64,000 bases of DNA, taken from contig PHBU01000009.1 of the NCBI GenBank assembly GCA_002840685.1, positions 62,001-126,000 of the forward strand, written 5' to 3'. The notes under the pieces are model-generated. The model saw nothing but the letters and a program-made list of their open reading frames with translations, had not been told where the DNA came from and made no database searches. The position numbers were made by a program, and so were the translations under genes. Each line of letters begins with the position of its first letter. Position 1 is the first letter of the stretch. This stretch comes from Chloroflexi bacterium HGW-Chloroflexi-6. Its GTDB lineage: Bacteria > Chloroflexota > Anaerolineae > Anaerolineales > Villigracilaceae. Positions 43,511-54,610 of this stretch are shown here, one piece after another.

Positions 43511-45946
43511 TTACTGTTGAATCGGGCTGTAAAGGGAGCGGTAGATGCTGAATGTCTCGTAGATGCCGCGGATGTATCGACGAGGCTCCTGAAAGCGGAT
43601 GATCTCCAGCAGCAGGTCTGGGTCGCTGCCTGCCAGGTCTTTCCAGATGGCGGCGCTGGGAGATCCGGCATTGTAAGCGGCCAGTGCGGCATAGAGATCA
43701 TCGAACCTTCGCATCTCATCTTTTAGAAGATAAGTACCCATTTGTACGCTGACGTATGGGCTGTTAAGCGATTCGTTGTTGTAGTTGGCTGGCCAGCCCA
43801 TTTGCTCGGCGATGCTTTCGCCTGTTGCGGGCATGATCTGCATCAATCCGCGCGCGCTGGCGCTGGAGCGCGCAAAGCCTTCGAACAGGCTTTCCCACCG
43901 GATCAGGCTGGTGATCAGGATCGGGTCGAAGCCATACTCTTCCGCTGCCGGGAAGATGATGTCGCGGTAATACAATCCGTAGCGGGCGTGTTTGAAATAG
44001 ATTGGGGCCGAGTTCAGACTGGTGGAGTGTTCGGTCATCCCGGCCAGGGTCAGCACCTGTTCCAGGGCGGTGATGCCAGAACGGTACAGACCGATTTCAA
44101 TCAGGTAGTTGCCGAGTCTGAAGCTGTTTGCCGGGTCTTGTTCGACCGCGAGACGCAGTTCTTCGAACTCGAGGCGGGCCTGATCGTACATCCCCAGTTG
44201 CCAGAATTCCAGCCCGCGCCGAAAGCGTGGATCGTTGCTCAGCTCTCCGGGGCTCGAAAGGTCAGTTTCGCCCGGCAGGCTGAATTGGACTCGCAGCCAG
44301 GTGGCCGCTGCAACTCGCTCCGCTTCCAGGTTGTATTCGAAATTGTAAACGGAGGGTGTTTCGAAAGGAACCCGGTCGAACAACAGATCGCGGGCGCGCA
44401 GGCCGTAATATTCGTTGGCTGTAATGGCCTGGGCTGCCTGCCATGCCGCCTGGGCGCCGGGCAGGTCTCCCAGCGCTCGCGCAGATTTGCCGACCCAAAA
44501 CTGGGCGCGGGCGCGCTCTATTGGGGTGAGGGCCAGCACCAGGGCGCGTTGGAAGTTCTCCTTTGCGCGCGAGTAGTCCGCCTGGCGGTAGCGGGCGATG
44601 CCGGCCTGGAAGAGCGAGTTGCTGGCTTCGGGATCGTTGGAATATTGCATGGCAACTGTTTCCCACAGTTCGGCGGCGCGTTGCAGGTTGCCGCCGCGTT
44701 CGTGGATACGGGCTGCGCTCATAAGGTATGATGGTGCAAGTGATGATCCGGGCGTGCTATTTACGTAGCTCACCAAAGACTCGGCAGCTTCATCGTATCT
44801 ATCTAAATAAGCCCATAGAGTAAATGCTCTTCCTGGTAATTGTAAATCCCCGTTCCAAGCAATAGCCCAATATTTGTGTGTCGGATAGTTCTGAATAAAA
44901 GTGTCCCAGACTTCAACGGCCTTTTCGTATTCTCCCAGTTGAAATAAGGCTGCCCCTTTAAAGTAAAGAGCCGAGCCATCGTGGGTCGGGTTGGCTGCAA
45001 TATAACGGTCAAACCAGGTCAGAGCCACATCATGTTGGCCTGCGAAATAATCCACCAGGCCGCGGTTGTACTCATCCACCGGCTGACCGGCATCGACCAG
45101 CCCGACCAGCGCCCAGTATGAGTCATAGGACAAGGGGTAGTTGTTGACCGTAAACAGCCACTTTTCGTAGGCAGTGGCGCTGTCTCCCATCTGGAGATAG
45201 GCCTGGCCTGACAGCAGGTAAACCTGCGCCTTGACATAATCGTTTTGGGTGGCGGTTTCGATTTCATCATAGAGAATGATCGCAGCCTGTGGGTCGCCGG
45301 CCGCCGCATAGGATTGGGCGATTTGGATCTGGAGCGGGATTGGGTCGCTTACGCCGGTATCGAGTGCGGCCTGGTAAGCGGCAATCGCTTCGAGCGGTTT
45401 TCCCGAAGCGCTCAGGGCATCTCCGCGCCGGGTCTGGACAAACCTGTCCAGCAGGCCGGGGCGCATTTGCAGGTAGAGCGCATAGGCATCGGCAGATTCC
45501 TGGTAGCGCATCAGATCGAAATAGGTTTCGCCGAGCATGAACCAGGCATGCGCCGAATGTTCGCTTTCGGGGTAATTTTGGGTCAGTGAGCGCAGGTTTT
45601 CGAGCGCGGTCGGGTAATTTCCTGAAAGGAATTCGGTTTTGGCCAGACCCCAAAGCGCCGAGGCGCGCACTTCGGGGTCATCGCTCCCGGCCAACGAAAT
45701 GCGGAATTCATCGCGGGAGCGGCCGTAATCGCCAATCAAAATTGCACTCTCCCCGGCGCTGATGCGCGCCGCCGGGAAAGGCGTTGCGGTTGGAGCGGGT
45801 GTATTGGTCGGCGAGGGGATCGGGCTGGCGGTGGGGGTTGGCGAAGGGCCCGGGGTGACGGTAGCGCCAACTCCGCCTGCCACGGGCAGGGAGCAGCCCG
45901 TCAGCGCGAGAATCAGGCCAAACAGGAGCACGAATCGGGTTTTCAT
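43511..45946 (-). CDS. Lytic transglycosylase lipoprotein with TPR repeats (Slt-like)
   Basis: 811 aa. The signal peptide ends in lipobox LTGC (about residues 15-18), then a Pro/Thr-rich spacer. Tetratricopeptide-like repeats run through about 60-600. The SLT domain at about 660-811 has catalytic Glu685 in IRWES, SSASARGLMQIMPATGESIA and YNAG near the end. It would cleave peptidoglycan glycan strands outside the membrane. The long TPR part resembles the superhelix of Slt70. Its promoter is unusually close to the ATG. Confidence 0.9.
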   Translation of the reverse strand: MKTRFVLLFGLILALTGCSLPVAGGVGATVTPGPSPTPTASPIPSPTNTPAPTATPFPAARISAGESAILIGDYGRSRDEFRISLAGSDDPEVRASALWGLAKTEFLSGNYPTALENLRSLTQNYPESEHSAHAWFMLGETYFDLMRYQESADAYALYLQMRPGLLDRFVQTRRGDALSASGKPLEAIAAYQAALDTGVSDPIPLQIQIAQSYAAAGDPQAAIILYDEIETATQNDYVKAQVYLLSGQAYLQMGDSATAYEKWLFTVNNYPLSYDSYWALVGLVDAGQPVDEYNRGLVDYFAGQHDVALTWFDRYIAANPTHDGSALYFKGAALFQLGEYEKAVEVWDTFIQNYPTHKYWAIAWNGDLQLPGRAFTLWAYLDRYDEAAESLVSYVNSTPGSSLAPSYLMSAARIHERGGNLQRAAELWETVAMQYSNDPEASNSLFQAGIARYRQADYSRAKENFQRALVLALTPIERARAQFWVGKSARALGDLPGAQAAWQAAQAITANEYYGLRARDLLFDRVPFETPSVYNFEYNLEAERVAAATWLRVQFSLPGETDLSSPGELSNDPRFRRGLEFWQLGMYDQARLEFEELRLAVEQDPANSFRLGNYLIEIGLYRSGITALEQVLTLAGMTEHSTSLNSAPIYFKHARYGLYYRDIIFPAAEEYGFDPILITSLIRWESLFEGFARSSASARGLMQIMPATGESIAEQMGWPANYNNESLNSPYVSVQMGTYLLKDEMRRFDDLYAALAAYNAGSPSAAIWKDLAGSDPDLLLEIIRFQEPRRYIRGIYETFSIYRSLYSPIQQ

Positions 45947-45952
45947 CCTGAC

Positions 45953-45981
45953 CTTATACTGTCTTTGGCGGGGGGTGTCAA
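45953..45981 (-). promoter_or_regulatory. Near-consensus promoter ending 6 nt before the lytic transglycosylase ATG
   Basis: On the minus strand: TTGACA (45981-45976), a 17-bp spacer and TATAAG (45958-45953), then 6 nt to ATG 45946. Predicted +1 is the A of the ATG. The intervening GTCAGG touches the start codon, too close to act as an SD. Confidence 0.65.
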
Positions 45982-46068
45982 TGCTTTACAAGGGTATCAT
46001 CTTATGTTAAACTACCTTTACTTCTCTGACGCTCTCCATTGAGGGCGTCTTTTCCTGTGCCTTTATTG

Positions 46069-47115
46069 ATGCGAACTGTAACCTGGAACTACCAACAAAA
46101 CACTCTTGATATGATCGACCAGCGCCGCTTGCCGGCTGCGTTGGAAATCGTTTCATATCATACTTGCGCACAAGTTGCCCAAGCAATTCGGGGGATGGTT
46201 GTACGAGGCGCTCCGGCGATCGGCGCTGCTGCCGCATTTGGCCTGGCGCTGGCCGGATTTGAATCAAAAGCCCAAACTTCCCGTGACTTGCTCGCCGATA
46301 TGGATGCCGCTGCCAGCACCTTGAAAGCTGCCCGCCCAACCGCGGTTAACCTGGCCTGGGCAGTCGATCGGCTGATGGCGGATGCCCTGCGTTTGTCCGG
46401 CTTCAAATCTGCTGACGAGATCCGACTTGGAGTGCTGGCTGAAGCCCAAAGATTGGCTGATGAAGATGTCGAGATCAATCGTCGCATGGCAACTTATGGC
46501 GCGGAATTGATCGCCGATGGAGATACCATTATCCATCACTGTAACACCGGCGCGCTGGCAACTGTTGATTGGGGTACTGCCCTGGGTGTCATCCGCATGG
46601 CATGGGAGCAGGGCAAGAAGATCCGGGTACTGGTCGATGAAACCCGTCCGCGTTTGCAGGGTGCGCGCCTGACCGCCTGGGAACTTGAACAGTACGGCGT
46701 GCCGTATGAGATCATTTCAGACAATATGTCTGGTTATTTTCTGAGAACCGGCCAGGCCCAGAAAGTTTTGTTCGGTGCAGACCGGGTCGCTGCGAATGGC
46801 GATGTTGCCAACAAAATCGGTACGTATATGTTAGCGCTGGCCGCTTTCGACAACGGGGTTCCGGTTTATGCGGTTGTCCCGACCTCGACTATCGATCTTT
46901 CGCTGGCGCACGGCGGTTTAATCCCGATCGAAGAGCGTGACCCGGCTGAAGTCTTGGGCATCCAGTTTCAAGGCGAGCAGGTTGCCCCGCTGAATGCAAA
47001 AGCGCGCAACCCGGCTTTCGACGTGACCCCAAACCGGCTTTTGAGTGGTATCGTGACTGAAAAGGGCGTGGTGTCAGCGCCGTTTGAGATAAATTTGAAG
47101 AAAGTGATTAAATAA
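46069..47115 (+). CDS. mtnA: Methylthioribose-1-phosphate isomerase
   Basis: 348 aa from ATG 46069; a TTG at 46039 would add ten residues without family similarity. Motifs: DQRRLPAALEIV, GMVVRGAPAIGAAAAFG, HHCNTGALATVDWGTALG (active-site Cys) and FGADRVAANGDVANKIGTY (active-site Asp). It converts 5-methylthioribose-1-phosphate to methylthioribulose-1-phosphate in salvage of methylthioadenosine, a by-product of S-adenosylmethionine use. It sits 1 nt before a PfkB kinase and upstream of ahcY. Confidence 0.88.
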   Translation: MRTVTWNYQQNTLDMIDQRRLPAALEIVSYHTCAQVAQAIRGMVVRGAPAIGAAAAFGLALAGFESKAQTSRDLLADMDAAASTLKAARPTAVNLAWAVDRLMADALRLSGFKSADEIRLGVLAEAQRLADEDVEINRRMATYGAELIADGDTIIHHCNTGALATVDWGTALGVIRMAWEQGKKIRVLVDETRPRLQGARLTAWELEQYGVPYEIISDNMSGYFLRTGQAQKVLFGADRVAANGDVANKIGTYMLALAAFDNGVPVYAVVPTSTIDLSLAHGGLIPIEERDPAEVLGIQFQGEQVAPLNAKARNPAFDVTPNRLLSGIVTEKGVVSAPFEINLKKVIK

Positions 47116-47116
47116 A

Positions 47117-48073
47117 ATGGATATTTTGCTTTCCGGTTCGGTCGCTTACGATTACCTGATGACTTTCCCCGGTCATTTCCACGAACAGATTTTGCCTGAG
47201 CGCCTCAAAAACATCAGCCTGTCTTTCCTGGTGGATAGCATGACCCGCCAGCGAGGCGGGACGGCCCCAAATATTGCTTACACTCTGGCCTTGCTCGGCG
47301 AAAAACCGCGCCTGATGGCAACCGTCGGCGAGGATTTTGGCGATTATCGCACCTGGCTTGAGCAAAATGGAGTTGACACTGAGTGGGCGAAGGTTATCAA
47401 TGGCAAATTTACGGCTTCATTCTTTGCCACGACCGATCGTATCAACGCTCAAATCGCATCCTTCTACCCGGGGGCGATGACCCATGCTTCTGAAATCAGC
47501 CTGCGCGATGTTGCAAAGCGACCGGACCTGGTTGTCATTTCCCCTGACGACCCGGCCGCGATGAAAAACCGCGCTGCCGAGTGCCGCGAGTTGGGCATTC
47601 CCTATCTGTACGATCCTTCCCAGCAGATCCTGCGTCTCGAAGGCGAGGAGATCGCCCGCGATATGGATGGCGCACACTTCCTGTTTGTCAACGACTATGA
47701 ATTTGGCCTGATCTGTAAAAAAACCGGTATGAACCTGGAAGATATGCTCAAGCACGTTGATATTATCGTTGTCACCAAGGGTGCGGATGGGGCAAGCATT
47801 TATGCCGAAGGCAAAGAAATCGTTGTCCCGGTCACGCCCGAAGAGCGTATTATCGATCCGACCGGTGTTGGCGATGCGTTCCGGGGCGGCTTCCTGGCAG
47901 CTTATTCCCGTGGCTGGGATTGGCAACTGTGCGGCCAGGTTGGCTCATTGGCGGCGGTTTATGTCCTGGAGCAGAACGGCACCCAGAATCACTACTACAC
48001 GCGTGAACAATTCGTCAAACGCTTTCGCGAGCATTATGACGATGGTGGTAAACTGAATGAATTGTTGAAATAA
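47117..48073 (+). CDS. PfkB-family kinase, probable adenosine kinase
   Basis: 318 aa. RGGTAPNIAYTLALLG is the N-terminal PfkB region and DPTGVGDAFRGGFLAAY the C-terminal signature with the catalytic Asp. The family also includes ribokinase and other sugar kinases. The location between mtnA and ahcY favours adenosine: AhcY releases adenosine, and its phosphorylation pulls that reversible reaction forward. Substrate assignment rests on context. Confidence 0.75.
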   Translation: MDILLSGSVAYDYLMTFPGHFHEQILPERLKNISLSFLVDSMTRQRGGTAPNIAYTLALLGEKPRLMATVGEDFGDYRTWLEQNGVDTEWAKVINGKFTASFFATTDRINAQIASFYPGAMTHASEISLRDVAKRPDLVVISPDDPAAMKNRAAECRELGIPYLYDPSQQILRLEGEEIARDMDGAHFLFVNDYEFGLICKKTGMNLEDMLKHVDIIVVTKGADGASIYAEGKEIVVPVTPEERIIDPTGVGDAFRGGFLAAYSRGWDWQLCGQVGSLAAVYVLEQNGTQNHYYTREQFVKRFREHYDDGGKLNELLK

Positions 48074-48107
48074 GTTGGAGTTAAACGTCTCCAAGACTAC
48101 TATTTAA

Positions 48108-49379
<1,272 letters not shown>

Positions 49380-49404
49380 ACCGCTCCTGCTGGTTAAAAA
49401 AACG

Positions 49405-49437
49405 AACGCCCCTCGCGATTACCGCGAGGGGCGTTTT
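49405..49437 (+). terminator. Intrinsic terminator after ahcY
   Basis: AACGCCCCTCGCG (49405-49417) pairs with CGCGAGGGGCGTT (49423-49435), followed by TT. It lies between ahcY and the convergent SH3/FN3 lipoprotein gene, and upstream A residues make it usable in both directions. Confidence 0.9.
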
Positions 49438-49447
49438 GCTTGTTATT

Positions 49448-50257
49448 TTACGGACAGTCGACCGTTTTCTCGACTTTGGGCGATGCGCCGGCGCTGTTGA
49501 AGGCCTGGACTGCATAGGTTATGCTTGGTTCCGGGTTTCCAATGAGCCAGATGGCCGCCAGAGTGGTGTCGTCTGAAGCGCTGGTTTTGTTGGCTTCAAG
49601 TGTCGCGATCAGTGTACCGTCGCGATAAACTTTGTAGCCGCTTTCGTTGGTCGCTTCGTCTGACCAGCTCATTGAAATCTCCACCAGGTTAACATACACT
49701 GGCGTTGTTTGCAGGGTGCAGGCAATATCAACGTCGAAGTTTTTAGGCGCCAATGGTGGGTAGGGCGTTGGCGTGGGTGGAGATGGGAATTCTGGCAGGT
49801 TGCTGGTGTTGCCGGTCACAGTGGCATAATTCCCCCATAGCCAGCAATTTCCGGAACTGCCGGGGTTTTTGATGATCCAGTAAGCTCCATTTTGATATCT
49901 ACCAACCACCTCGGCAGTTTGACCAACGTTCAAGGCCCCGATCAAATCAAACTGGATGTTTGGCCCGGTGCGGCAGTTGGTATTGACACTGACCGAAGCC
50001 ATTGGCACTTCGGGAGTGGGAGTCAGCGTGATTGTGGCTGTAAACTCGGGGGTCAGGGTTTCTGTGGGCAGCGGGAGTGTTGCAGTGGGGGCCTGGATGG
50101 TCATGGCCTGGGCGGTGATGGTGGCTGCCAGGTCGGGCTGGTTCTGATCCCCGGGTGTTTCAGATGCTGTGGTAGACGGTGTGCTCTGACCAGGCAAGCT
50201 GCATGCAAATGCTGCCAGCACCAGGATCAGTATGGCGTAGACGATTCTCTTGTTCAT
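49448..50257 (-). CDS. Lipoprotein with SH3-like and fibronectin type III domains
   Basis: 269 aa from ATG 50257, which has AGGAGG 7 nt upstream; a longer frame to 50293 lacks this. Signal peptide with lipobox AFAC near residue 19, then a Ser/Thr/Pro linker. An SH3-type domain covers about 95-155 (NTNCRTGPNIQFDLIGALNVGQTAEVVGR, here with WIIKNP). A Pro-rich spacer and a C-terminal FN3-like domain follow (MSWSDEATNESGYKVYRDG, ITYAVQAFNSAG). It is likely surface attached and cell-wall or glycan binding. No enzymatic motif. Confidence 0.8.
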   Translation of the reverse strand: MNKRIVYAILILVLAAFACSLPGQSTPSTTASETPGDQNQPDLAATITAQAMTIQAPTATLPLPTETLTPEFTATITLTPTPEVPMASVSVNTNCRTGPNIQFDLIGALNVGQTAEVVGRYQNGAYWIIKNPGSSGNCWLWGNYATVTGNTSNLPEFPSPPTPTPYPPLAPKNFDVDIACTLQTTPVYVNLVEISMSWSDEATNESGYKVYRDGTLIATLEANKTSASDDTTLAAIWLIGNPEPSITYAVQAFNSAGASPKVEKTVDCP

Positions 50258-50340
50258 GGATCTTCCTCCTTTAGAAGAACCATTATTGCACAAATCCAGA
50301 TCGATAACAAGCTGGGCTGTGGTAATGAGCGTCGGGTCAC

Positions 50341-52080
50341 CTATGCATCGCTCTCTACAGGGCGCAGCGGCAGGATGACTCGGAAGCTGCTGCCTTTGTT
50401 GGGTTCGCTTTCCAACTCGATGTGTCCTTGCATCAGGCGGGCGAGTTCGCGCACAATCGAGAGTCCCAGCCCGGATCCGTATTGCTTGCGCGCCAGCGGA
50501 TCGCTGGATCGCTGGAAGGCATCAAAAATAAGGGCCTGATCTTCGGGTGAAATGCCAATCCCGTCGTCGCTGACTTCGATCATCCACTGCCCGGAGTCAA
50601 CCAGCTTGAAGGCCAGCCGCACTTGTCCGTTATCTGTAAATTTGACTGCATTGTTGAGCAGGTTGACCACAATTTGGCGCAGCCAGTAGACATCCCCTTG
50701 CAATTGTTCGGGCAGATTGGGATCGATTGTCTGAACAAATTCAAGTTTTTTCTTGGCGGCGTGGAATTGGAGCGTGGCGTTAATCGATTCGGTGATCTCG
50801 TTCGGGGCAAAAGGGCGCTCACGCAGAACGATTTTCCCGGTTTCAACCTGGGCTTGGCCGATCAGGTTGTTGGCGAAAGCCAGAAGTTGGTTGGCGCTGT
50901 CGAGAATTTCTGCAGTTGCGTTTTTCTGCTCGTCGTTTTGCGGGCCAAACATGTTTGCTTTTAACATTTCCGCATAGCCGATGATGGCCCCCAGCGGCGA
51001 GCGAAAATCGTGACTAACATTGGCCAGTAGTTTGGTTTTCATCTGGCTGGCTTCGCTCATTTCCTGGTTGGCGCGCTTGAGGGCCGAGATGTCAGTCATA
51101 ACCAGCAGTAAGCCGTTGGGTTGTTGTTTTGCGCCATGGATTGGGGTGATGTGTATTTCGTACGCACGCCCATTGGTCAGGCTGAGTTCACGCGCCGATT
51201 CCTGGTTTTTCCAACCGTCCCATTCTGGAAGGATGCCCTGAACTGGTGTTCCGATGATTGTTGATGTAACCTGCAAAATTTTTTGCCCGGCAGGGTTGAT
51301 GTCTACTACACGTTCTTGTGCATCGAGAGCCAGGATGCCATCGCTCATGGCGTTGAAAAGAGTGCTATGCGCCACCGGGCGGATATCCACCAGGCGATAG
51401 CGCGCAAAGGCGAGCGAAAGCGCCAGATTGGTCAGGGTCAGTGCCACCGGGGTCAGATCAAGCGAAGCGGCCGGGTTCAGACCAGTGATATACATAAAGT
51501 TTGCCACCCACGGGATCATCATCCCGGCCAACATGATGCGCGACTGGTTGCGGTACAGGTGATTGGCATGCAAGGCGACCTGGAACAAAAAGATGGTGGT
51601 CAGCACGAGCAGGATGTACAGATAAAGAGTGATGATGTAAAACCAGAGCCCGTGCGATAGAGCCAGAGGCCCAAAAGGTTGATTGTTCGTCAGGTTGATC
51701 TCGCGCCAGATCTGACTGTGAGCTTCGTTACTGAAAGCCAGGATGATGGTCAATATTCCCGGCGCTAGTAGCAAAAATGTTCGCGGACGGGTTAGTCCCG
51801 CAGCTCTCCCACTGTAATGCAGCGAAAAAATGAACAGGCCGATCGGCCCAAACGGAATGCCGATGAACTGGACTTTGGCCCAAAAGATTTTATTTGGCAA
51901 GTCTGGTGTGCTTATTTCCATCATGTAAGCCAGGGACCAGATCGTAACGAAGAAGATGGCTGCCATCAGCCCACTTGCTCCCGGTGACTGGCGCAACGGC
52001 CACATGCGTACCAGCATTGCTGCTGATACCACCACGCTAAAGATCAAAATGGCAATGTTGATCTGGTAAGCCTGTTCCAT
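50341..52080 (-). CDS. 7TM-sensor histidine kinase with PAS domain
   Basis: 579 aa from ATG 52080, with AGGAT as SD; the open frame extends to 52266, but that part is not family-like. Seven TM helices lie in residues about 5-225 (HisKA_7TM-type sensor), then a PAS domain at about 230-340 (VVDINPAGQKILQV). HisKA contains LANVSHDFRSPLGAIIGYAEM with the phospho-His. HATPase has WLRQIVVNLLNNAVKFTD, DDGIGISPED and GSGLGLSIVREL. Membrane sensor; no response regulator adjoins it. TATAAT on the minus strand (52117-52112) is a likely -10. Confidence 0.85.
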   Translation of the reverse strand: MEQAYQINIAILIFSVVVSAAMLVRMWPLRQSPGASGLMAAIFFVTIWSLAYMMEISTPDLPNKIFWAKVQFIGIPFGPIGLFIFSLHYSGRAAGLTRPRTFLLLAPGILTIILAFSNEAHSQIWREINLTNNQPFGPLALSHGLWFYIITLYLYILLVLTTIFLFQVALHANHLYRNQSRIMLAGMMIPWVANFMYITGLNPAASLDLTPVALTLTNLALSLAFARYRLVDIRPVAHSTLFNAMSDGILALDAQERVVDINPAGQKILQVTSTIIGTPVQGILPEWDGWKNQESARELSLTNGRAYEIHITPIHGAKQQPNGLLLVMTDISALKRANQEMSEASQMKTKLLANVSHDFRSPLGAIIGYAEMLKANMFGPQNDEQKNATAEILDSANQLLAFANNLIGQAQVETGKIVLRERPFAPNEITESINATLQFHAAKKKLEFVQTIDPNLPEQLQGDVYWLRQIVVNLLNNAVKFTDNGQVRLAFKLVDSGQWMIEVSDDGIGISPEDQALIFDAFQRSSDPLARKQYGSGLGLSIVRELARLMQGHIELESEPNKGSSFRVILPLRPVESDA

Positions 52081-52256
52081 ATTTATCCTGTGTGAAAAAT
52101 TGCCTATTTCGATTATACAGCACGGCAGAAGTGGTTTATTTTTAATTTGATACTCAATTGTTAGCCAACGGATAGGTATGAAATGCACTGGGTGGTTATC
52201 ATCCAGGTATAGACAGTTTTTCAATTGTCTATATAACCCTGAAAGGATGATGAAGC

Positions 52257-52901
52257 ATGTATTCAAAATTACGCGAACCGGTCAGTGGGTTGATGCACCT
52301 GGGGGGTGCGATCGCCGCACTGGTTGGACAGATTGTTTTATTGGTATTGGGTGGGCCGGGAGTTGAGAAAGTTGTTTCGGTCCTGGTTTATGGCCTCAGC
52401 CTGGTTGGCTTGTTTTCGGCCAGCGCCGGATACCACCTGGTCAACGCCGGGCCGAAAGTTACGGCGTTTCTGCGCAAACTCGACCACTCGGCCATTTACC
52501 TGCTGATTGCCGGAAGCTACACGCCTTTCTGTTTGCTGGCCTTTGATGGATTTTTCCGTTGGGGCTTGCTGGCGATTGTATGGAGCTTTGCGGCAGTTGG
52601 GATTGCCGTTAAATTGTTCTACATGGGCGCGCCGCGCTGGCTTTCGGCTGTCATCTATGTTCTGATGGGCTGGTTGTGCGTGATGGCTGCGGGCGAAATG
52701 ACAACCGCCCTGACCCCCTTCAGCCTGGGTTGGATGATCGCAGGTGGCGTTATCTACACCCTGGGTGCGGTTGTTTACGCCACCAAAACCTTCGATTTTG
52801 TGCCCGGTAAATTTGGCTTTCATGAAGTCTGGCACATCTTTGTTCTCTTGGGCGCTGCAGCACACTTCCTGGCGGTGGTTGGGGTGATCATGCCGTTGTA
52901 A
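52257..52901 (+). CDS. Hemolysin III / PAQR-family membrane protein
   Basis: 214 aa, seven hydrophobic segments. Family features: REPVSGLMHLGGA at the N-terminus, SAGYHLV, KLDHSAIYLLIAGSYTPF and GFHEVWHIFVLLGAAAHF. The conserved Asp/His residues of PAQR proteins (metal site) are present. Called hemolysin III by homology; cellular role poorly known. It is divergent from the 7TM histidine kinase gene. Confidence 0.88.
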   Translation: MYSKLREPVSGLMHLGGAIAALVGQIVLLVLGGPGVEKVVSVLVYGLSLVGLFSASAGYHLVNAGPKVTAFLRKLDHSAIYLLIAGSYTPFCLLAFDGFFRWGLLAIVWSFAAVGIAVKLFYMGAPRWLSAVIYVLMGWLCVMAAGEMTTALTPFSLGWMIAGGVIYTLGAVVYATKTFDFVPGKFGFHEVWHIFVLLGAAAHFLAVVGVIMPL

Positions 52902-52924
52902 ACACTGTCCGACTATTTCGACCA

Positions 52925-52972
52925 CACAGACGCGGAGACACAGAGATTTCTCTGTTTTTCTCCGCGTCTGTG
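52925..52972. repeat. Long intergenic hairpin after the hemolysin III gene
   Basis: CACAGACGCGGAGA (52925-52938) pairs with TCTCCGCGTCTGTG (52959-52972), with an inner CAGAGA/TCTCTG stem. It may be a terminator or a dispersed palindromic repeat. The purine-rich CACAGACGCGGAGACACAGAG style recalls repeats seen in other bacterial intergenic regions. Confidence 0.65.
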
Positions 52973-53034
52973 AGATTCTGTGGCAAATGGAAATACTACC
53001 CGTTTGGGTAATGGGCGGGTCATACTGGCGAAAC

Positions 53035-53040
53035 TATAAT
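53035..53040 (+). promoter_or_regulatory. Candidate -10 of glnA
   Basis: Perfect TATAAT at 53035-53040, 57 nt before ATG 53098. No good -35 is found at 17 bp, so activator control or another sigma factor is possible. GAAGGAGA lies 9 nt before the ATG. Confidence 0.4.
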
Positions 53041-53097
53041 CTCGGCCATTGAAGCAATCTTGAATCATTTTTCCAACTCAGAGAAGGAGATACACCA

Positions 53098-54510
53098 ATG
53101 GCTAAAACTGTAAAAGATGTCCTTGAAATGGGCAAAAGCGTAAAGATGGTGGATATTCGTTTCATCGATCTACCTGGTACCTGGCAACATTTCACCATCC
53201 CGGTCCGCCGCATGGATGATGACCTGTTTAGCGAAGGCCTGCCTTTCGACGGCTCCTCGATCCGCGGCTTCCAGGAAATCCATGAATCCGATATGCTTCT
53301 GCTGCCAGACCCCGAAAGCGCCTTCATCGATCCGGTTGCAGATATCCCGACCCTGGTTTTAACCTGCAACGTTCACGATCCGATCACCCTTCAGCCCTAC
53401 AGCCGCGACCCGCGTTACGTTGCCAAGAAGGCTGAAGCCTACCTGAAGCAGACCGGCATTGCCGATACCGCTTTCTTTGGCCCCGAAGCCGAATTCTTCA
53501 TCTTTGACAACATTCGCTACTCCAGCAGCACCAACGAAGCTTACTATCACATCGACAGCGACGAAGGCTGGTGGAACAGCGGCCGCGGCGATCGCCAGAA
53601 CTTCGGTGGACAGATCTCCCCAAAACGCGGCTACTTCCCCGTTCCCCCGACCGATACCCTGACCACCGTCAGGGGCGAGATCGTCATGGCGCTTGAAGAA
53701 GCCGGCGTTGAAATGGAAGTTCACCACCACGAAGTTGCCACTGCCGGGCAAGTTGAATTGGGTATGCGTTTCAATACCCTGACCCGCATGGCTGACCATT
53801 TGCTGGTTTATAAATATATTGCCAAGAACGTGGCTCGCCGAAATGGCAAGACCGTCACTTTCATGCCCAAGCCACTCTTTGGCGACAACGGCTCTGGCAT
53901 GCATGTCCACTCCTCGCTCTGGAAGGGTGGCACCAATGTCTTCTTCGATGCCAGCGGCTATGCTGGTCTCTCAGAAACAGCCAAATATTATATCGGCGGT
54001 CTGCTCAAACATGCCCCGGCCCTGCTGGCGCTGACCTCGCCCACCACCAACTCGTTCCGCCGTCTGGTTCCGGGCTTCGAAGCACCTGTCAACCTGGCTT
54101 ACTCACAGCGCAACCGCTCGGCAATCTGCCGCATCCCGGTCACCAAGAGCAGCAAGGCCAAGCGCGTCGAATTCCGCGCTCCGGATGCTTCCAGCAACCC
54201 CTACCTGTGCTTCGCCGCCATCATGATGGCCGGCCTGGATGGTATCCAGAATCGTATCGACCCAGGCGACCCCTCGGACAAGGATCTGTACGAACTGCCC
54301 GCCGAAGAAGCCAAGCTCATCAAGCAGGTTCCGGGTTCACTCGAAGCCGTCTTGACTGCGCTCGAAGCCGATCACGAATTCCTGCTCAAAGGCGATGTCT
54401 TCACCAGTGACTTGATTGAAGCCTACATCGGCTACAAGCGCCAGGTGGAAGTCGACCCCGTGCGCATGCGCCCGACCCCCTACGAATTCACCCTGTACTA
54501 CGACGTATAA
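53098..54510 (+). CDS. glnA: Glutamine synthetase type I
   Basis: 470 aa, the normal type I length. [73 protein letters not shown] and NRSAICRIP are all conserved. DKDLYELP carries the Tyr that is adenylylated in GSI-beta enzymes, so post-translational control is possible. It makes glutamine from glutamate and ammonia with ATP in the cytoplasm. Confidence 0.95.
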   Translation: MAKTVKDVLEMGKSVKMVDIRFIDLPGTWQHFTIPVRRMDDDLFSEGLPFDGSSIRGFQEIHESDMLLLPDPESAFIDPVADIPTLVLTCNVHDPITLQPYSRDPRYVAKKAEAYLKQTGIADTAFFGPEAEFFIFDNIRYSSSTNEAYYHIDSDEGWWNSGRGDRQNFGGQISPKRGYFPVPPTDTLTTVRGEIVMALEEAGVEMEVHHHEVATAGQVELGMRFNTLTRMADHLLVYKYIAKNVARRNGKTVTFMPKPLFGDNGSGMHVHSSLWKGGTNVFFDASGYAGLSETAKYYIGGLLKHAPALLALTSPTTNSFRRLVPGFEAPVNLAYSQRNRSAICRIPVTKSSKAKRVEFRAPDASSNPYLCFAAIMMAGLDGIQNRIDPGDPSDKDLYELPAEEAKLIKQVPGSLEAVLTALEADHEFLLKGDVFTSDLIEAYIGYKRQVEVDPVRMRPTPYEFTLYYDV

Positions 54511-54551
54511 ATCTGACTCTCGCCAACTCTTGGAGTGAGATGAACGGAGGC

Positions 54552-54580
54552 GAAAGGCCGAGGCGACCCCTCGGCCTTTC
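54552..54580 (+). terminator. Intrinsic terminator after glnA
   Basis: GAAAGGCCGAGG (54552-54563) pairs with CCTCGGCCTTTC (54569-54580). The T-tract is short, so termination may be partial. Confidence 0.75.
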
Positions 54581-54594
54581 TGGTAAGTTATCGA

Positions 54595-54603
54595 TGATAA
54601 AAT
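54595..54603 (+). promoter_or_regulatory. Extended -10 seven nt before the GAF-kinase ATG (leaderless candidate)
   Basis: TGATAAAAT (54595-54603), then 7 nt to ATG 54611, with no SD. Predicted +1 is at or beside the start codon. Confidence 0.5.
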
Positions 54604-54610
54604 TCCTTGT

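Noticed and set aside
43742-44731. 329-aa plus-strand open frame
   Set aside because: Shadow of the lytic transglycosylase/TPR gene on the minus strand; no domain recognised.
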